Source: an uncultured Holophagaceae bacterium
GTDB lineage: Bacteria; Acidobacteriota; Holophagae; Holophagales; Holophagaceae
NCBI GenBank assembly: GCA_903857495.1
Contig: CAIOFF010000070.1
Location: 22,890 to 86,889 of the forward strand
Reading direction: 5' to 3'
Length of the DNA: 64,000 bases
Positions 38,789-47,503 of this stretch are shown here, in pieces. The position numbers were made by a program, and so were the translations under genes. The notes below the pieces were generated by a model. That model searched no databases. It had not been told where the DNA came from and worked only from the letters and a program-made list of their open reading frames with translations. Within the stretch, counting starts at the first letter, position 1. The number at the start of each line of letters is the position of its first letter.

Positions 38789-40237
38789 CTAGGCCAAGGC
38801 GGGAACCGCCGCGAGTTCCTTGACCCAGGCGCTGACTGTGCGGATGCCTTTGGGTGCCTGCAGGGCCTTCTGGTAGCGGCGGAGCTCGCCATCGTGGTTG
38901 ACGATGAAGTCGCTCTCCTCGGCGTGGTTGGTGATGGGGAGCCAGGCGCTGGCCTGGAGGCCCAGGTTCGAGGGCGCCACTTCCAGGGCCAGGCTGAACG
39001 GCGCGGCCTGGAGGATCTGGCCCAGCAGCGCGGTCTCGGCGGCGCTGGTGAAGGCGGCATCGTGCAGCAGCACCACAGCCTTGACCTCGCCCTGCTGCAC
39101 CTTGCCCAGCAGCTCTTCGAGGGCCCCGAAGCGGAAGCCCCGCTCCGTGAAGCCACGGCGGTTCAGGATGCCGTCGGCGCTGGTCTGGAAGCGGGGCAGC
39201 AGGATGGGAAGGGTCCGGTCGCCGCTGCCATAGCGCAGGTCGGGCGCGGAGGCCAGCTCACCCAGACGCTGGGCCGTGTCACAGCCGAAGGTGCCCTGGC
39301 CGATCACCGCCACGGGCCCTGCGGCCTGCAGAGCCTCGCGGATGGCCTCGGCCGAGGCCGGGGCGCCCTGGAGCCGGGGGGCCGGGGCAGCGCCGGAGCG
39401 GTTGAGGAATTCGTAGGCGTAGCGCTCCGCATCCGTGATGAAGAGGGTGGTCTCCTTGCCCTCGGTGGGGCGGGGGCGGAGGCGGTAGGCCTGGTTGCCC
39501 TCGTGGTCGATCCAGATGGGATTGCCCAGGGCCGAGCAGCGGCTGATGGACGGCGCGCTCTTGAGATACCAGACCCGCTTGCGGAACCGGAAGTCGCGGC
39601 TGGTGAGGGCGCCCACGGGACAGAGGTCCACCACGTTCCCCGCGAAGGGGTTCTGGTCCAGGGACAGCCCGGAGAAGGTGGTGACCTCCAGCCGGGAGCC
39701 GCGGTTGGCCACGGTCAGCTCGCCGCCGCCGCTGATCTCGCGGGTGAAGCGGACGCAGCGGGTGCAGTGGATGCAGCGGTTCTTGTCGATGACGATCTTG
39801 GCGCCCAGGTCCTCGTAGCGGTAGTGGCGCTTGGCTTCGACCATGCGGGAGTCGCCGCTGCCGTAGTTGTAGGAGTAGTCCTGCAGCTTGCACTCGCCCG
39901 CCTGGTCGCAGATGGGGCAGTCGAGGGGGTGGTTGATGAGCAGGAACTCCATCACGCCAGCCCTCGCATCGGCCACGGCGGGCGTGTTGGTGAAGACCTC
40001 CATCACTACGGCATCGGGTTTGTCCTTGGGCGCCGGCGGCACGGTGGTGGTGCAGCTCGTGGCGAGCTTGGGCTGACCCTTGATGTCCACCAGGCACATG
40101 CGGCAGGTGGCCACCGGCGTGAGCGCGGGGTGATAGCAGTAATGAGGGATGTCGATGCCCACCTGTCGGCAGGCATCCAGCACCAGCGTGCCGGGGTTCA
40201 CGCTGAGTTCAACGTCGTTGATCTTGATCGTCGGCAT
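38789..40237 (-). CDS. nuoG: NADH-quinone oxidoreductase subunit G (NuoG), isolated and short
   Basis: 482 residues. The N-terminal 2Fe-2S ferredoxin fold has CYHPALTPVATCRMC, then the His-Cys cluster segment HPLDCPICDQAGECKLQ and a 4Fe-4S site CIHCTRCVRFTREI with a later C (LCPVG). The C-terminal molybdopterin-like region is short: usual NuoG is 700-900 residues. No other nuo gene is near, so it is an orphan of complex I or a related hydrogenase/formate partner. Start at 40237 from homology (MPTIKINDVELSV). Confidence 0.88.
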   Translation of the reverse strand: MPTIKINDVELSVNPGTLVLDACRQVGIDIPHYCYHPALTPVATCRMCLVDIKGQPKLATSCTTTVPPAPKDKPDAVVMEVFTNTPAVADARAGVMEFLLINHPLDCPICDQAGECKLQDYSYNYGSGDSRMVEAKRHYRYEDLGAKIVIDKNRCIHCTRCVRFTREISGGGELTVANRGSRLEVTTFSGLSLDQNPFAGNVVDLCPVGALTSRDFRFRKRVWYLKSAPSISRCSALGNPIWIDHEGNQAYRLRPRPTEGKETTLFITDAERYAYEFLNRSGAAPAPRLQGAPASAEAIREALQAAGPVAVIGQGTFGCDTAQRLGELASAPDLRYGSGDRTLPILLPRFQTSADGILNRRGFTERGFRFGALEELLGKVQQGEVKAVVLLHDAAFTSAAETALLGQILQAAPFSLALEVAPSNLGLQASAWLPITNHAEESDFIVNHDGELRRYQKALQAPKGIRTVSAWVKELAAVPALA

Positions 40238-40339
40238 GGGCCCACTCCAGGGCTTCCAGAATGGGGCTTGATGCCTCGCAGGTAAAGATCGGTTCCTCGG
40301 GGGAGCCAACGATGGCAACGGTTATTCCGTTGCAGCCCC

Positions 40340-40678
40340 TCAGCCCCTTCCGACGGCGCCCACCATGCACTGCCGGCAGAAATCCAGGAAATCCTCCAGA
40401 TCCGGGATATCCAAGTTCACTGTGGCGGGAGTCACATTCGGGATGACCACCCTCTTGCGCAGCTCTCCGGTGGCCTCCAGGGAGAAGATAAACCAGGCCG
40501 AGCGGTCCTTTTCGGAGGAAAGCGTGAGGCTCACCAGTCGGGTCTCGAAGAACAGGTCCGGGGCCCCGCCATCCTCTGGGGTCTTCCAGTCCGGGATGTG
40601 GCCCCGCTTGATGAACTCAGCCTTCAGTTGCTCCAGCGTGTGCTGGACCGTGAACTGGACCTCGACCTGGACATCCAT
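40340..40678 (-). CDS. Hypothetical cytosolic protein
   Basis: 112 residues. ATG at 40678 has GGGAGGGG upstream; an in-frame earlier start would add an unlike N-terminus. No known domain. Features are a mixed alpha/beta layout with RLVSLTLSSEKDRSAWFIFS and a C-terminal segment with two Cys (DFCRQCMVGA). Lies between nuoG and the divergent purH. Confidence 0.6.
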   Translation of the reverse strand: MDVQVEVQFTVQHTLEQLKAEFIKRGHIPDWKTPEDGGAPDLFFETRLVSLTLSSEKDRSAWFIFSLEATGELRKRVVIPNVTPATVNLDIPDLEDFLDFCRQCMVGAVGRG

Positions 40679-40793
40679 CAGCCCCTCCCATCCCTTCTCT
40701 ATTCGGTCAAATCCCCCCGAACCCAAGCTTGGACAACCAGCCCTATCCAGAAGCCCCGAAAGCATGGAAAAATAAAGGGTTCAGGGGGCAGCC

Positions 40794-42338
40794 ATGCCAA
40801 CGGCATTGATCTCGGTCTACGACAAGACGGGGCTTCTTCCCCTGGCCGAGGGCCTGCTGGCCCAGGGCTGGCGGATCCTGGCCACGGGCGGCACCCTGCG
40901 CACCCTCCAGGAAGCCCGGCTCGAAGCCATCGAAGTCGCCAGCTACACCGGCGCTCCCGAGTGCTTCGACGGCCGCGTGAAGACGCTGCATCCCCGCATC
41001 CACGGCGGTCTGCTGTTCCGCCGCGATCTGGCCGACCATGTCGCCGACGCCAAGGCCCAGGGCATCGAGCCCATCGACCTGGTGATCATCAACCTCTATC
41101 CCTTCGAGGCCACCATCGCCCGCGAGGGCGTCACCGCCGCCGAAGCCATCGAACAGATCGACATCGGCGGCCCCAGCATGATCCGCAGCGCCTCCAAGAA
41201 CCACGCCTCGGTGACGGTGCTGACCGACCCGGACCAGTACGGCCCCTTCCTGGAGAAGCTCCAGGCCGGCACCTGGAGCCTGGAGGACCGCCGCCGCTGC
41301 GCCCTGGAGGCCTTCCGCCGAACCGCCGCCTACGATGCCGCCATCTCCGGCTGGATGGAGCGGGAACTGAAGGCCGGCAAGGCCTCGGAGCTGCCCCACC
41401 ACCTCTCCCTGAACCTGGTCCAGAAGCAGGGCCTGCGCTACGGCGAGAACCCCCACCAGCCCGCGGCCTTCTATGTGGAGCCCGGCTGCAAGGTCGAGGG
41501 CATGGCCTCCTGTCTCCAGCACCAGGGCAAGGAACTCAGCTTCAACAACCTGCTCGACGCCGACGCCTGTGCCCGCCTGGTCTGGCAGTTCCTGGCCCCG
41601 GCCTGCGTCATCGTCAAGCACAACAACCCCTGCGGCGTGGGCCAGGGCCCCCACGCGCTGGAAGCCTTCATGCGCGCCCAGGCCGGCGACCCCGTCAGCG
41701 CCTTCGGCGGCATCGTGGCCTTCAACCGCCCCGTGGGTGCCGAGGTGGCCCGCATCATGGCCCAGAATTTCTGGGAGGTCATCCTGGCCCCCGCCTTCAC
41801 GGGGGAGGCCCTCGAGGTGTTCGCCGCCAAGAAGCAGCTCCGCATCCTCCAGACCCCCGACCAGTGGCCCCAGAGCGCCCGGGGCCTGGACATCCGCTCC
41901 ATCGGCGGCGGCTTCCTGGCGCAGCGCGCGGACGACGCCTTCGTGCCCTTCGAGGACTGGGAGATCAAGGCCAGCGGCCCGGGCGTGAAGCCCCGGACCG
42001 AGGACCTGGTGCTGGCCCAGCGGGTGGCCAAGGCGGTGAAGTCCAACGCCATCGTGCTGGTGAAGGATGGCGCCACCGTGGGCATCGGCGCGGGCCAGAT
42101 GAGCCGCGTGGACTCCGTTGAGATCGCCTGCCGCAAGGCTGGCGACAAGGCCCGGGGCGCGGTGCTGGGCAGCGACGCCTTCTTCCCCTTCCCGGACGGC
42201 GTCGAGCTGGCCGCCAGCCATGGCGTCACCGCCGTGGTGGAGCCCGGGGGCAGCCTGCGCGACAACGAGGTCATCGCCACGGCCCAGAAGCTGGGCGTCT
42301 GGTTGTTCTTCACGGGCATGCGCCACTTCCGCCATTGA
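40794..42338 (+). CDS. purH: Bifunctional AICAR transformylase / IMP cyclohydrolase
   Basis: 514 residues; last two steps of de novo IMP synthesis. The N-terminal MGS-like cyclohydrolase (ALISVYDKTGLLPLAEGLLA) and C-terminal transformylase with IVKHNNPCGVG near 276 and the conserved FPDGVE region are present. Ribosome site AGGGGGC. Its end is followed directly by a tandem repeat. Confidence 0.98.
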   Translation: MPTALISVYDKTGLLPLAEGLLAQGWRILATGGTLRTLQEARLEAIEVASYTGAPECFDGRVKTLHPRIHGGLLFRRDLADHVADAKAQGIEPIDLVIINLYPFEATIAREGVTAAEAIEQIDIGGPSMIRSASKNHASVTVLTDPDQYGPFLEKLQAGTWSLEDRRRCALEAFRRTAAYDAAISGWMERELKAGKASELPHHLSLNLVQKQGLRYGENPHQPAAFYVEPGCKVEGMASCLQHQGKELSFNNLLDADACARLVWQFLAPACVIVKHNNPCGVGQGPHALEAFMRAQAGDPVSAFGGIVAFNRPVGAEVARIMAQNFWEVILAPAFTGEALEVFAAKKQLRILQTPDQWPQSARGLDIRSIGGGFLAQRADDAFVPFEDWEIKASGPGVKPRTEDLVLAQRVAKAVKSNAIVLVKDGATVGIGAGQMSRVDSVEIACRKAGDKARGAVLGSDAFFPFPDGVELAASHGVTAVVEPGGSLRDNEVIATAQKLGVWLFFTGMRHFRH

Positions 42339-42340
42339 AT

Positions 42341-42419
42341 GTTCTCCGGGGGTTCCGCGCTTCGCGCACACCCCCGGACCCCCGCGCTCGGATCGGGCCA
42401 AGCCCGCCCCTCGCTTACT
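42341..42419 (+). repeat. Dispersed post-stop repeat, copy 3, after purH
   Basis: Starts 2 bp after the purH stop with GTTCTCCGGGGGTTCCGCGC. The arms CCGGGGG and CCCCCGG form a hairpin around TTCCGCGCTTCGCGCACA. A second stem CGGGC-CAA-GCCCG follows at about 42393-42408. Tandem with copy 4; period 79 bp. Confidence 0.8.
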
Positions 42420-42494
42420 GTTCTCCGGTGGTTTCGCGCAGTTCGCACACCCCCGGACCCCCGCGCTCGGATCGGGCCAAGCCCGCCCCTCGCT
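42420..42494 (+). repeat. Dispersed post-stop repeat, copy 4, tandem with copy 3
   Basis: Repeats copy 3 with an offset of 79 bp. From CCCCCGGACCCCCGCGCTCG through CGGATCGGGCC and AGCCCGCCCCTCGC the two copies are identical; the first hairpin arm has changes (CCGGTGG). The remaining bases to the alaS start carry no other feature. Confidence 0.8.
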
Positions 42495-42532
42495 GCTTCC
42501 TCCGCTCGACCGTTTGCTTCCCTGGAAACACC

Positions 42533-45154
42533 ATGAAAACCTCTGAGATCCGCCAGCGCTTCCTCCAGTACTTCGAGCACCAGGGCCACCGGCGCGTGGC
42601 TTCCAGTGCGGTCATCGGGCCCGCAGACGACCCGACAGTGATGTGGACGAACTCCGGCATGATCCAGTTCAAGGACGTGTTCCTCGGCAAGGAGAACCGC
42701 GACTACAGCCGGGCCACCAGCAGCCAGAAGTGTCTGCGGGCCGGGGGCAAGCACAACGACCTGGACATGGTGGGCTTCACCGCCCGGCACCACACCTTCT
42801 TCGAGATGCTCGGCAACTTCAGCTTCGGCGACTATTTCAAGGCGGAGGCCATCCGCTTCGCCTGGGAGTTCGTGACGGGCCCGGTCAGCGAGGGCAACCT
42901 GGGCATGGATGCCAGCAAGCTCTGGATCACCGTGTTCGAGGGGGCCGACGGCGTCCCGGCGGATGCCGAGGCCGAGGAGCTCTGGAAGGCCGCCGGCGTG
43001 CCCGCAGGGCGCATCATGCGCTGCGGCAAGAAGGACAACTTCTGGCAGATGGGCGACACCGGCCCCTGCGGCCCCTGCTCCGAGATGCACTACGACCGGG
43101 GCGCCCACGTCCCGGGCGATGACACTCCCAACGGGGAGGGTGACCGGGTCATGGAGATCTGGAACCTGGTCTTCATGCAGTACGAGCGCGACGCCAAGGG
43201 TGTCCTGACTCCCCTCCCCAAGCCCAGCATCGACACGGGCATGGGCCTGGAGCGAACCGCCAGCATCCTCCAGGGCGTGGACTCGAACTACGAGATCGAC
43301 CTCTTCGTGCCCATCTTCGAGGCCATCTGGAAGGCCGCCAAGGTGCGGCCGGAAGACCGGCACGAGCTGGCCAACCGCACGGCCTCTCAGGTCATCGCGG
43401 ACCACATCCGCGCCGCCACCTTCATGTGCTATGACGGCGTGGTGCCCGGCAACGAGGGACGTGGCTACGTGCTGCGCAAGATCGTCCGCCGCGCCCTGCG
43501 CTTCGGCCGGAAGCTCGGCATCGAAGGCCTGTTCTTCTCCGAGCTGGCCCCCGCCGTCTTCCAGGCCATGGGGGATCAGTATCCGGAGCTGCTCCCGGAG
43601 CTGGGCCGCATCCAGAAGGCGCTCCACCGCGAGGAGCGGCAGTTCAGCCAGACCCTGTCCACGGGCCTCAAGATCCTCGAGGCCAGCGAGGTCGCTTCCG
43701 GCACCCTGGTTGGCTCGGACATCTTCAAGCTCTACGACACCTACGGCTTCCCCGTGGATCTGGTGGAGGACTGGTGCCGCGAGCGGCAGATCACGGCTGA
43801 TCTGGCGGGCTTCCAGTTGGAGCTCAATGCCCAGCGCACTCGTGCCCGGGCAGCCATGAAGGCCCATGACCTGCGCCTGGCGGGCGATCTGGCCATCCTG
43901 GCCGACCTGCCTCAGACCCGGTTCACCGGCTACGACCAGCTCGAGAGCCAGGCCCATGTGGTGGCCCTCTTCGATGCCGAGCACCGCCGCGTCAAGCAGC
44001 TCACGGGCGATGGCTACGCCCTGCTGGACCGCACTCCCTTCTACGCCCTGTCTGGCGGCCAGGTGGGCGACACCGGACAGCTCCGCTTCGAAGGCGGCCA
44101 CGCGGAGGTCCTGGATACCACGGCCCCGGCCCACAAGCGCCACCTGCACAAGGTGCAGATCACCGGGATCCTGGTGGAGAACACCACCGTCAACGCCCAT
44201 GTGCACCCCATCCGGCGCCGCCGGATTCGAGCGCACCACACGGCAACCCACCTGCTCCACGCCGCCCTGCGGGAGGTGCTCGGCACCCACGTGAAGCAGG
44301 CCGGCAGCGTGGTGGACCAGAACCGGCTGCGCTTCGATTTCACCCACTTCGCCCCCCTGGAGCCCGCGCAGATCGTTGAGATCGAGCGGCTGGCCTCCCG
44401 GCAGGCCCTGCGGTCCGTCGATACGAACATGCGGGAGATGGACATCGAGGAGGCCCTCACGTCTGGGGCCATGGCCCTGTTCGGCGAGAAGTACGGCGAC
44501 GTGGTGCGGGTGGTGCAGGTCCCCGGGTTCTCCACCGAGCTGTGCGGCGGGACCCACGTGACCAACACCGGCGAGATCGGCGTGGTGAAGGTCATCTCCG
44601 AGGGCGCCGTGAGCGCGGGCGTGCGACGCATCGAGGCCGTCGCCGGGGAGCTGGCGCTGGAGCTCCTGCAGGCTGACGAAGCCATGATCCACCAGCTGTC
44701 CCGCCAGGCCAACACCGGCCGGGAGGCCCTGCCAGAGCTGCTCACGAGCCGGGACCACCGCATCGTCCAGCTCGAGCGGGAGCTGAAGGAAGCCAAGCTG
44801 AAGGCCGCCAGCGGCGGCAGCGGCGCGGAACAGGTCGAGCAGGTCAACGGCGCCACCCTGGTGATTGCCCAGGTGGAGGGTCTGGAGGGCAACGCGCTGC
44901 GCGAGCTCATGGACCAGGTCCGCACCCGTCACCACAGCGCCGTCATCCTGCTGGCCTCGACGGTGGCCCCAGACAAGGTGGCGGCCCTGGTCTCCGTCTC
45001 GGCGGACCTGGCCTATGACGCGGGAGCCCTCTTCCGCGCCATGCTGCCCGCCCTGAACGGGCGCGGGGGCGGCAAGAAGGATCTGGCCCAGGGCGGCGGC
45101 AGCAACCCGGCCGGCCTACCTGAGGCTCTGGCCGCCGTGAAGGCTGCGCTGTAG
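42533..45154 (+). CDS. alaS: Alanyl-tRNA synthetase
   Basis: 873 residues. Class II catalytic core (NSGMIQFKDVFLGKENRDYS near residue 39 and GMGLERTASILQG near 237), the editing domain with HHTATH at about 564 and CGGTHVTNTGEIG near 665, and a C-terminal C-Ala/DHHA1 region (GGRGGGKKDLAQGGG-type). ATG at 42533 begins MKTSEIRQRFLQYFEHQGHR as in the family. No T-box or tRNA-like leader upstream; the leader is the repeat. Confidence 0.98.
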   Translation: MKTSEIRQRFLQYFEHQGHRRVASSAVIGPADDPTVMWTNSGMIQFKDVFLGKENRDYSRATSSQKCLRAGGKHNDLDMVGFTARHHTFFEMLGNFSFGDYFKAEAIRFAWEFVTGPVSEGNLGMDASKLWITVFEGADGVPADAEAEELWKAAGVPAGRIMRCGKKDNFWQMGDTGPCGPCSEMHYDRGAHVPGDDTPNGEGDRVMEIWNLVFMQYERDAKGVLTPLPKPSIDTGMGLERTASILQGVDSNYEIDLFVPIFEAIWKAAKVRPEDRHELANRTASQVIADHIRAATFMCYDGVVPGNEGRGYVLRKIVRRALRFGRKLGIEGLFFSELAPAVFQAMGDQYPELLPELGRIQKALHREERQFSQTLSTGLKILEASEVASGTLVGSDIFKLYDTYGFPVDLVEDWCRERQITADLAGFQLELNAQRTRARAAMKAHDLRLAGDLAILADLPQTRFTGYDQLESQAHVVALFDAEHRRVKQLTGDGYALLDRTPFYALSGGQVGDTGQLRFEGGHAEVLDTTAPAHKRHLHKVQITGILVENTTVNAHVHPIRRRRIRAHHTATHLLHAALREVLGTHVKQAGSVVDQNRLRFDFTHFAPLEPAQIVEIERLASRQALRSVDTNMREMDIEEALTSGAMALFGEKYGDVVRVVQVPGFSTELCGGTHVTNTGEIGVVKVISEGAVSAGVRRIEAVAGELALELLQADEAMIHQLSRQANTGREALPELLTSRDHRIVQLERELKEAKLKAASGGSGAEQVEQVNGATLVIAQVEGLEGNALRELMDQVRTRHHSAVILLASTVAPDKVAALVSVSADLAYDAGALFRAMLPALNGRGGGKKDLAQGGGSNPAGLPEALAAVKAAL

Positions 45155-45249
45155 GTTTCCAGTAATTCCCGGGCCTTCGCGCCTACCCGGTATCGGCTTC
45201 GCCGATACCGAGATAAGAAGAAAAGGAAACTGGCTCGGCCGGTTACGGC
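45155..45249. terminator. Hairpins between alaS and the cytochrome gene
   Basis: GGTATCGG-CTTCG-CCGATACC near 45190-45210 is a perfect 8-bp stem with a UUCG-like loop. A second possible stem, CCGGGCC to ACCCGG, is just before it. No T-tract, so termination of alaS and the converging cytochrome is plausible but not certain. Confidence 0.45.
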
Positions 45250-46215
45250 TTACTTGTTGCCGCCTTTTTCGTGGCAGCCGAGGCAGGTGATGAGCTTGGG
45301 GTCGGGGCTGCGCCAGTAGACGCTGTCCTGGCCGGCCACCTCCTTGCGGAGGTTCTCGGGCACTCGGGCCCAGTAGAAGATGAAGGCTGTGCTTCCGTCC
45401 GCCTTGGTCTCCTTCATGTAGAGCGGGCCGGGCTCCGTGCCGGGCTTGCCCTTCTCATCCGAGAAAGTGGCCATCACCGCGTAGGCACCCGGACGCAGCG
45501 GCTTGCCAGCCTGGTAGTCATCAATGCCCGAGGCGGTGACCCAGATCCGGCGCCAGCGGTCGCCATGGGCCTTGCTTCGGGAGGGGGCCACTTCCGCCGG
45601 CTCAAGGCTGGCGTAGTCCAGGGCTCGGATGGGGAGATCCGCCTCCTGGTCGTTCCGCTTGGCGGCATCCGCCTCGGCGGCGGCCTTGTTGGTGGCCTCG
45701 TTGCCAAACACCATGATGCCGCCCAGCTTGCCGCTGAATCCCCAGGTACCCAGCCAGAGCAGGCCCATCAGAAGGGCCGGCACGCCGGCGCCGCGCTCGA
45801 AGAACCGGCGTCCCCCATGGCGTCGGTCCACGGGCGCAGCCTCAAGCTGACGCCAGGCGCGCCAGAGCAGAAAGACACAGATCCCGCCAATGACAAAGCC
45901 CGCTGCCGCCGCGAAGATGTGCAGTTGTAGCATCTTCTGAAGGACCTGTTTCTCCGACGCCACCACCGGGAGGAAGCCAGAGGGGGGAATCAGGTTGACC
46001 TGACGCCCCCACAGCAGGCCGCTGAAGAGGGCCACGGTGCTGCCGGCCCAGGCCACCAGGGCCAGAAAGAAGGCCGTGCCCGTGGTGACCTTGCTGTGTT
46101 TCGGGAAGAAGGAGGCGAGCGCCGCCAGAGGCAGGGCCGCCACCAGGCCCAGGGGCAGGTGCACAAAGGCCGGGTGCTCCCGGGCGACGAACTCAAGGAG
46201 AGGAGAGGCGATCAT
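45250..46215 (-). CDS. Membrane protein with C-terminal cytochrome P460-like haem domain
   Basis: 321 residues. About four TM helices in residues 15-165 (DUF2231-like region around EHPAFVHLPLGLVAALPL and LQLHIFAAAAGFVIGG), then a periplasmic domain from about residue 200. That part resembles cytochrome P460 (RRIWVTASGIDDYQAG near 228, KETKADGSTAFIFYW) and ends in the haem motif C311-x2-C314-H315 (CLGCHEKGG). Probably an inner-membrane electron carrier or quinol-linked partner. Last gene of the redox cluster; P460 cross-link Lys not verified. Confidence 0.72.
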   Translation of the reverse strand: MIASPLLEFVAREHPAFVHLPLGLVAALPLAALASFFPKHSKVTTGTAFFLALVAWAGSTVALFSGLLWGRQVNLIPPSGFLPVVASEKQVLQKMLQLHIFAAAAGFVIGGICVFLLWRAWRQLEAAPVDRRHGGRRFFERGAGVPALLMGLLWLGTWGFSGKLGGIMVFGNEATNKAAAEADAAKRNDQEADLPIRALDYASLEPAEVAPSRSKAHGDRWRRIWVTASGIDDYQAGKPLRPGAYAVMATFSDEKGKPGTEPGPLYMKETKADGSTAFIFYWARVPENLRKEVAGQDSVYWRSPDPKLITCLGCHEKGGNK

Positions 46216-46227
46216 GAGACTCCCGGC

Positions 46228-47097
46228 TCAGAACACGCGTGCGACGTTGAAGCCCAGGGCCCACTGCGACGAGAGGCGAGGCCCGCCGCCGTAGTCCCCG
46301 CTGAGCACCTGGTTGGCGGTGGTGCCGCTCGCATTGGTGCCGAACACCGTGAACCGGTGCTTGAAGGTCTTGTAGGAGAAGCCCGCGGCGAACCCGTTCT
46401 GGTAGGTGGTGCCATCGGTGATGCCGCCCGGCGCCGCCTTGGCGAACTTCGACGGCCGGGGGTAGTACTCCGTCGCGAAGGAGAACTTGTCCGTGAAGCC
46501 GATGCGCAGACCCAGGCCCAGATTGAAGACCCCGCCCTTGTTGGGGGTGGTGTTCGGCGTCTTCCCGGGGGGCACCGGCAGGATGGTGTCGGTGGTGGTG
46601 GTCTTGGTGATGTAGGTCGGCACCACCGAGAAGATGATGTCGTCCGTGATGAAGATCTCCGTCGGCAGCTGCGCCGTCATGCCGGAGATGCCGACCTTGC
46701 CCAGCGGCGTGACGGTCTCCTTCACCACCTCATCGAACCGCTCCGCGCGGACGGCCATGCGGACCCGGTCCCCGTTCAGCACTTGCTGCTGGAGGCCCAC
46801 ATTGAAGGTCTTGTTGTCCGCCGTGCGGTAGATGAAGACGTTCAGGCCCTTGATGGGTTTGATGCCGAAGGTGAACCCCACCCCGGCATAGGCATAGCCG
46901 TCCAGGCCGTAGACGTCCTTGCCATGGTCCTTGAGGGGCTGGATGAACCGGTGCGTGAACACCACCCCCAGGTCCCAGTACTGCATCCGTTCCGCCGATG
47001 GCAGGTTGATCACCAGCGGGTAATCGGAGGACTCGGCCTGGAGTGCGCCTCCGGCCAGGAGGGCACAGAGCAGCAGGGGGGTGGGCTTCAGTCTCAT
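46228..47097 (-). CDS. Outer-membrane beta-barrel protein, DUF5777-like
   Basis: 289 residues. Signal peptide MRKL-type start (MRLKPTPLLLCALLAGGALQ), then repeated amphipathic strands such as YWDLGVVFTHRFIQPLKD, LQQQVLNGDRVRMAVRAERF and the C-terminal QWALGFNVARVF with aromatic end. The HRF segment near residue 40 suggests DUF5777. In the cluster it is between the P460-like gene and the monohaem cytochrome (ends near 47115), which suits a pore for a porin-cytochrome complex. Start at 47097 preferred: GGAG upstream and a proper signal peptide. Confidence 0.65.
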   Translation of the reverse strand: MRLKPTPLLLCALLAGGALQAESSDYPLVINLPSAERMQYWDLGVVFTHRFIQPLKDHGKDVYGLDGYAYAGVGFTFGIKPIKGLNVFIYRTADNKTFNVGLQQQVLNGDRVRMAVRAERFDEVVKETVTPLGKVGISGMTAQLPTEIFITDDIIFSVVPTYITKTTTTDTILPVPPGKTPNTTPNKGGVFNLGLGLRIGFTDKFSFATEYYPRPSKFAKAAPGGITDGTTYQNGFAAGFSYKTFKHRFTVFGTNASGTTANQVLSGDYGGGPRLSSQWALGFNVARVF

Positions 47098-47114
47098 CGG
47101 AGCTCCAGGGACAA

Positions 47115-47465
47115 TCACTTGGCGGCGAACTTGCGCATGATCGCGATCATGGATTGGACATCAGCCTCGGACATCTTGTCCTTGAACGCCGGCATCTTCT
47201 CCTTGCCCTGCAGGGTGACCTTGACCCAGTCGCTGTCCTTTTTCTTGTTGGCCTTTCGGCTGTCGGTGAAGTCGAAGCCAGAGTCCGGCAGCGGCTTGCC
47301 GCTGTTGTCCCGGCCATTGCCGTTGAAGCCGTGGCAGCGAGCGCAGGCGTCGTTCCAGTACTTCTGGAGGTCGCCACCCTGGAACTTGGGCAGATCCTTG
47401 GCGGGATCACCCGCCAGCAGGGAGGCACCGGCGAGGAGCAGAGCAGAGAGAAGGGTGAGCCGCAT
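47115..47465 (-). CDS. Monohaem c-type cytochrome
   Basis: 116 residues. Signal peptide (MRLTLLSALLLAGASLLAG), haem motif CARCH at 41-45, and a later Met in EKMPAFKDKM as axial ligand: class I small cytochrome. Periplasmic electron carrier. It lies 38 bp from the giant lipoprotein and 17 bp from the barrel gene, so all are likely one unit. Confidence 0.93.
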   Translation of the reverse strand: MRLTLLSALLLAGASLLAGDPAKDLPKFQGGDLQKYWNDACARCHGFNGNGRDNSGKPLPDSGFDFTDSRKANKKKDSDWVKVTLQGKEKMPAFKDKMSEADVQSMIAIMRKFAAK

Positions 47466-47503
47466 GAAGGGTCTCCTATGGGGTGGGGGGATAGCGTCGG
47501 AAG

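Noticed and set aside
41471..44935. Frame of over 1150 codons on the minus strand across purH and alaS
   Set aside because: Antisense shadow of two well-known enzymes; its end crosses the repeat between them.
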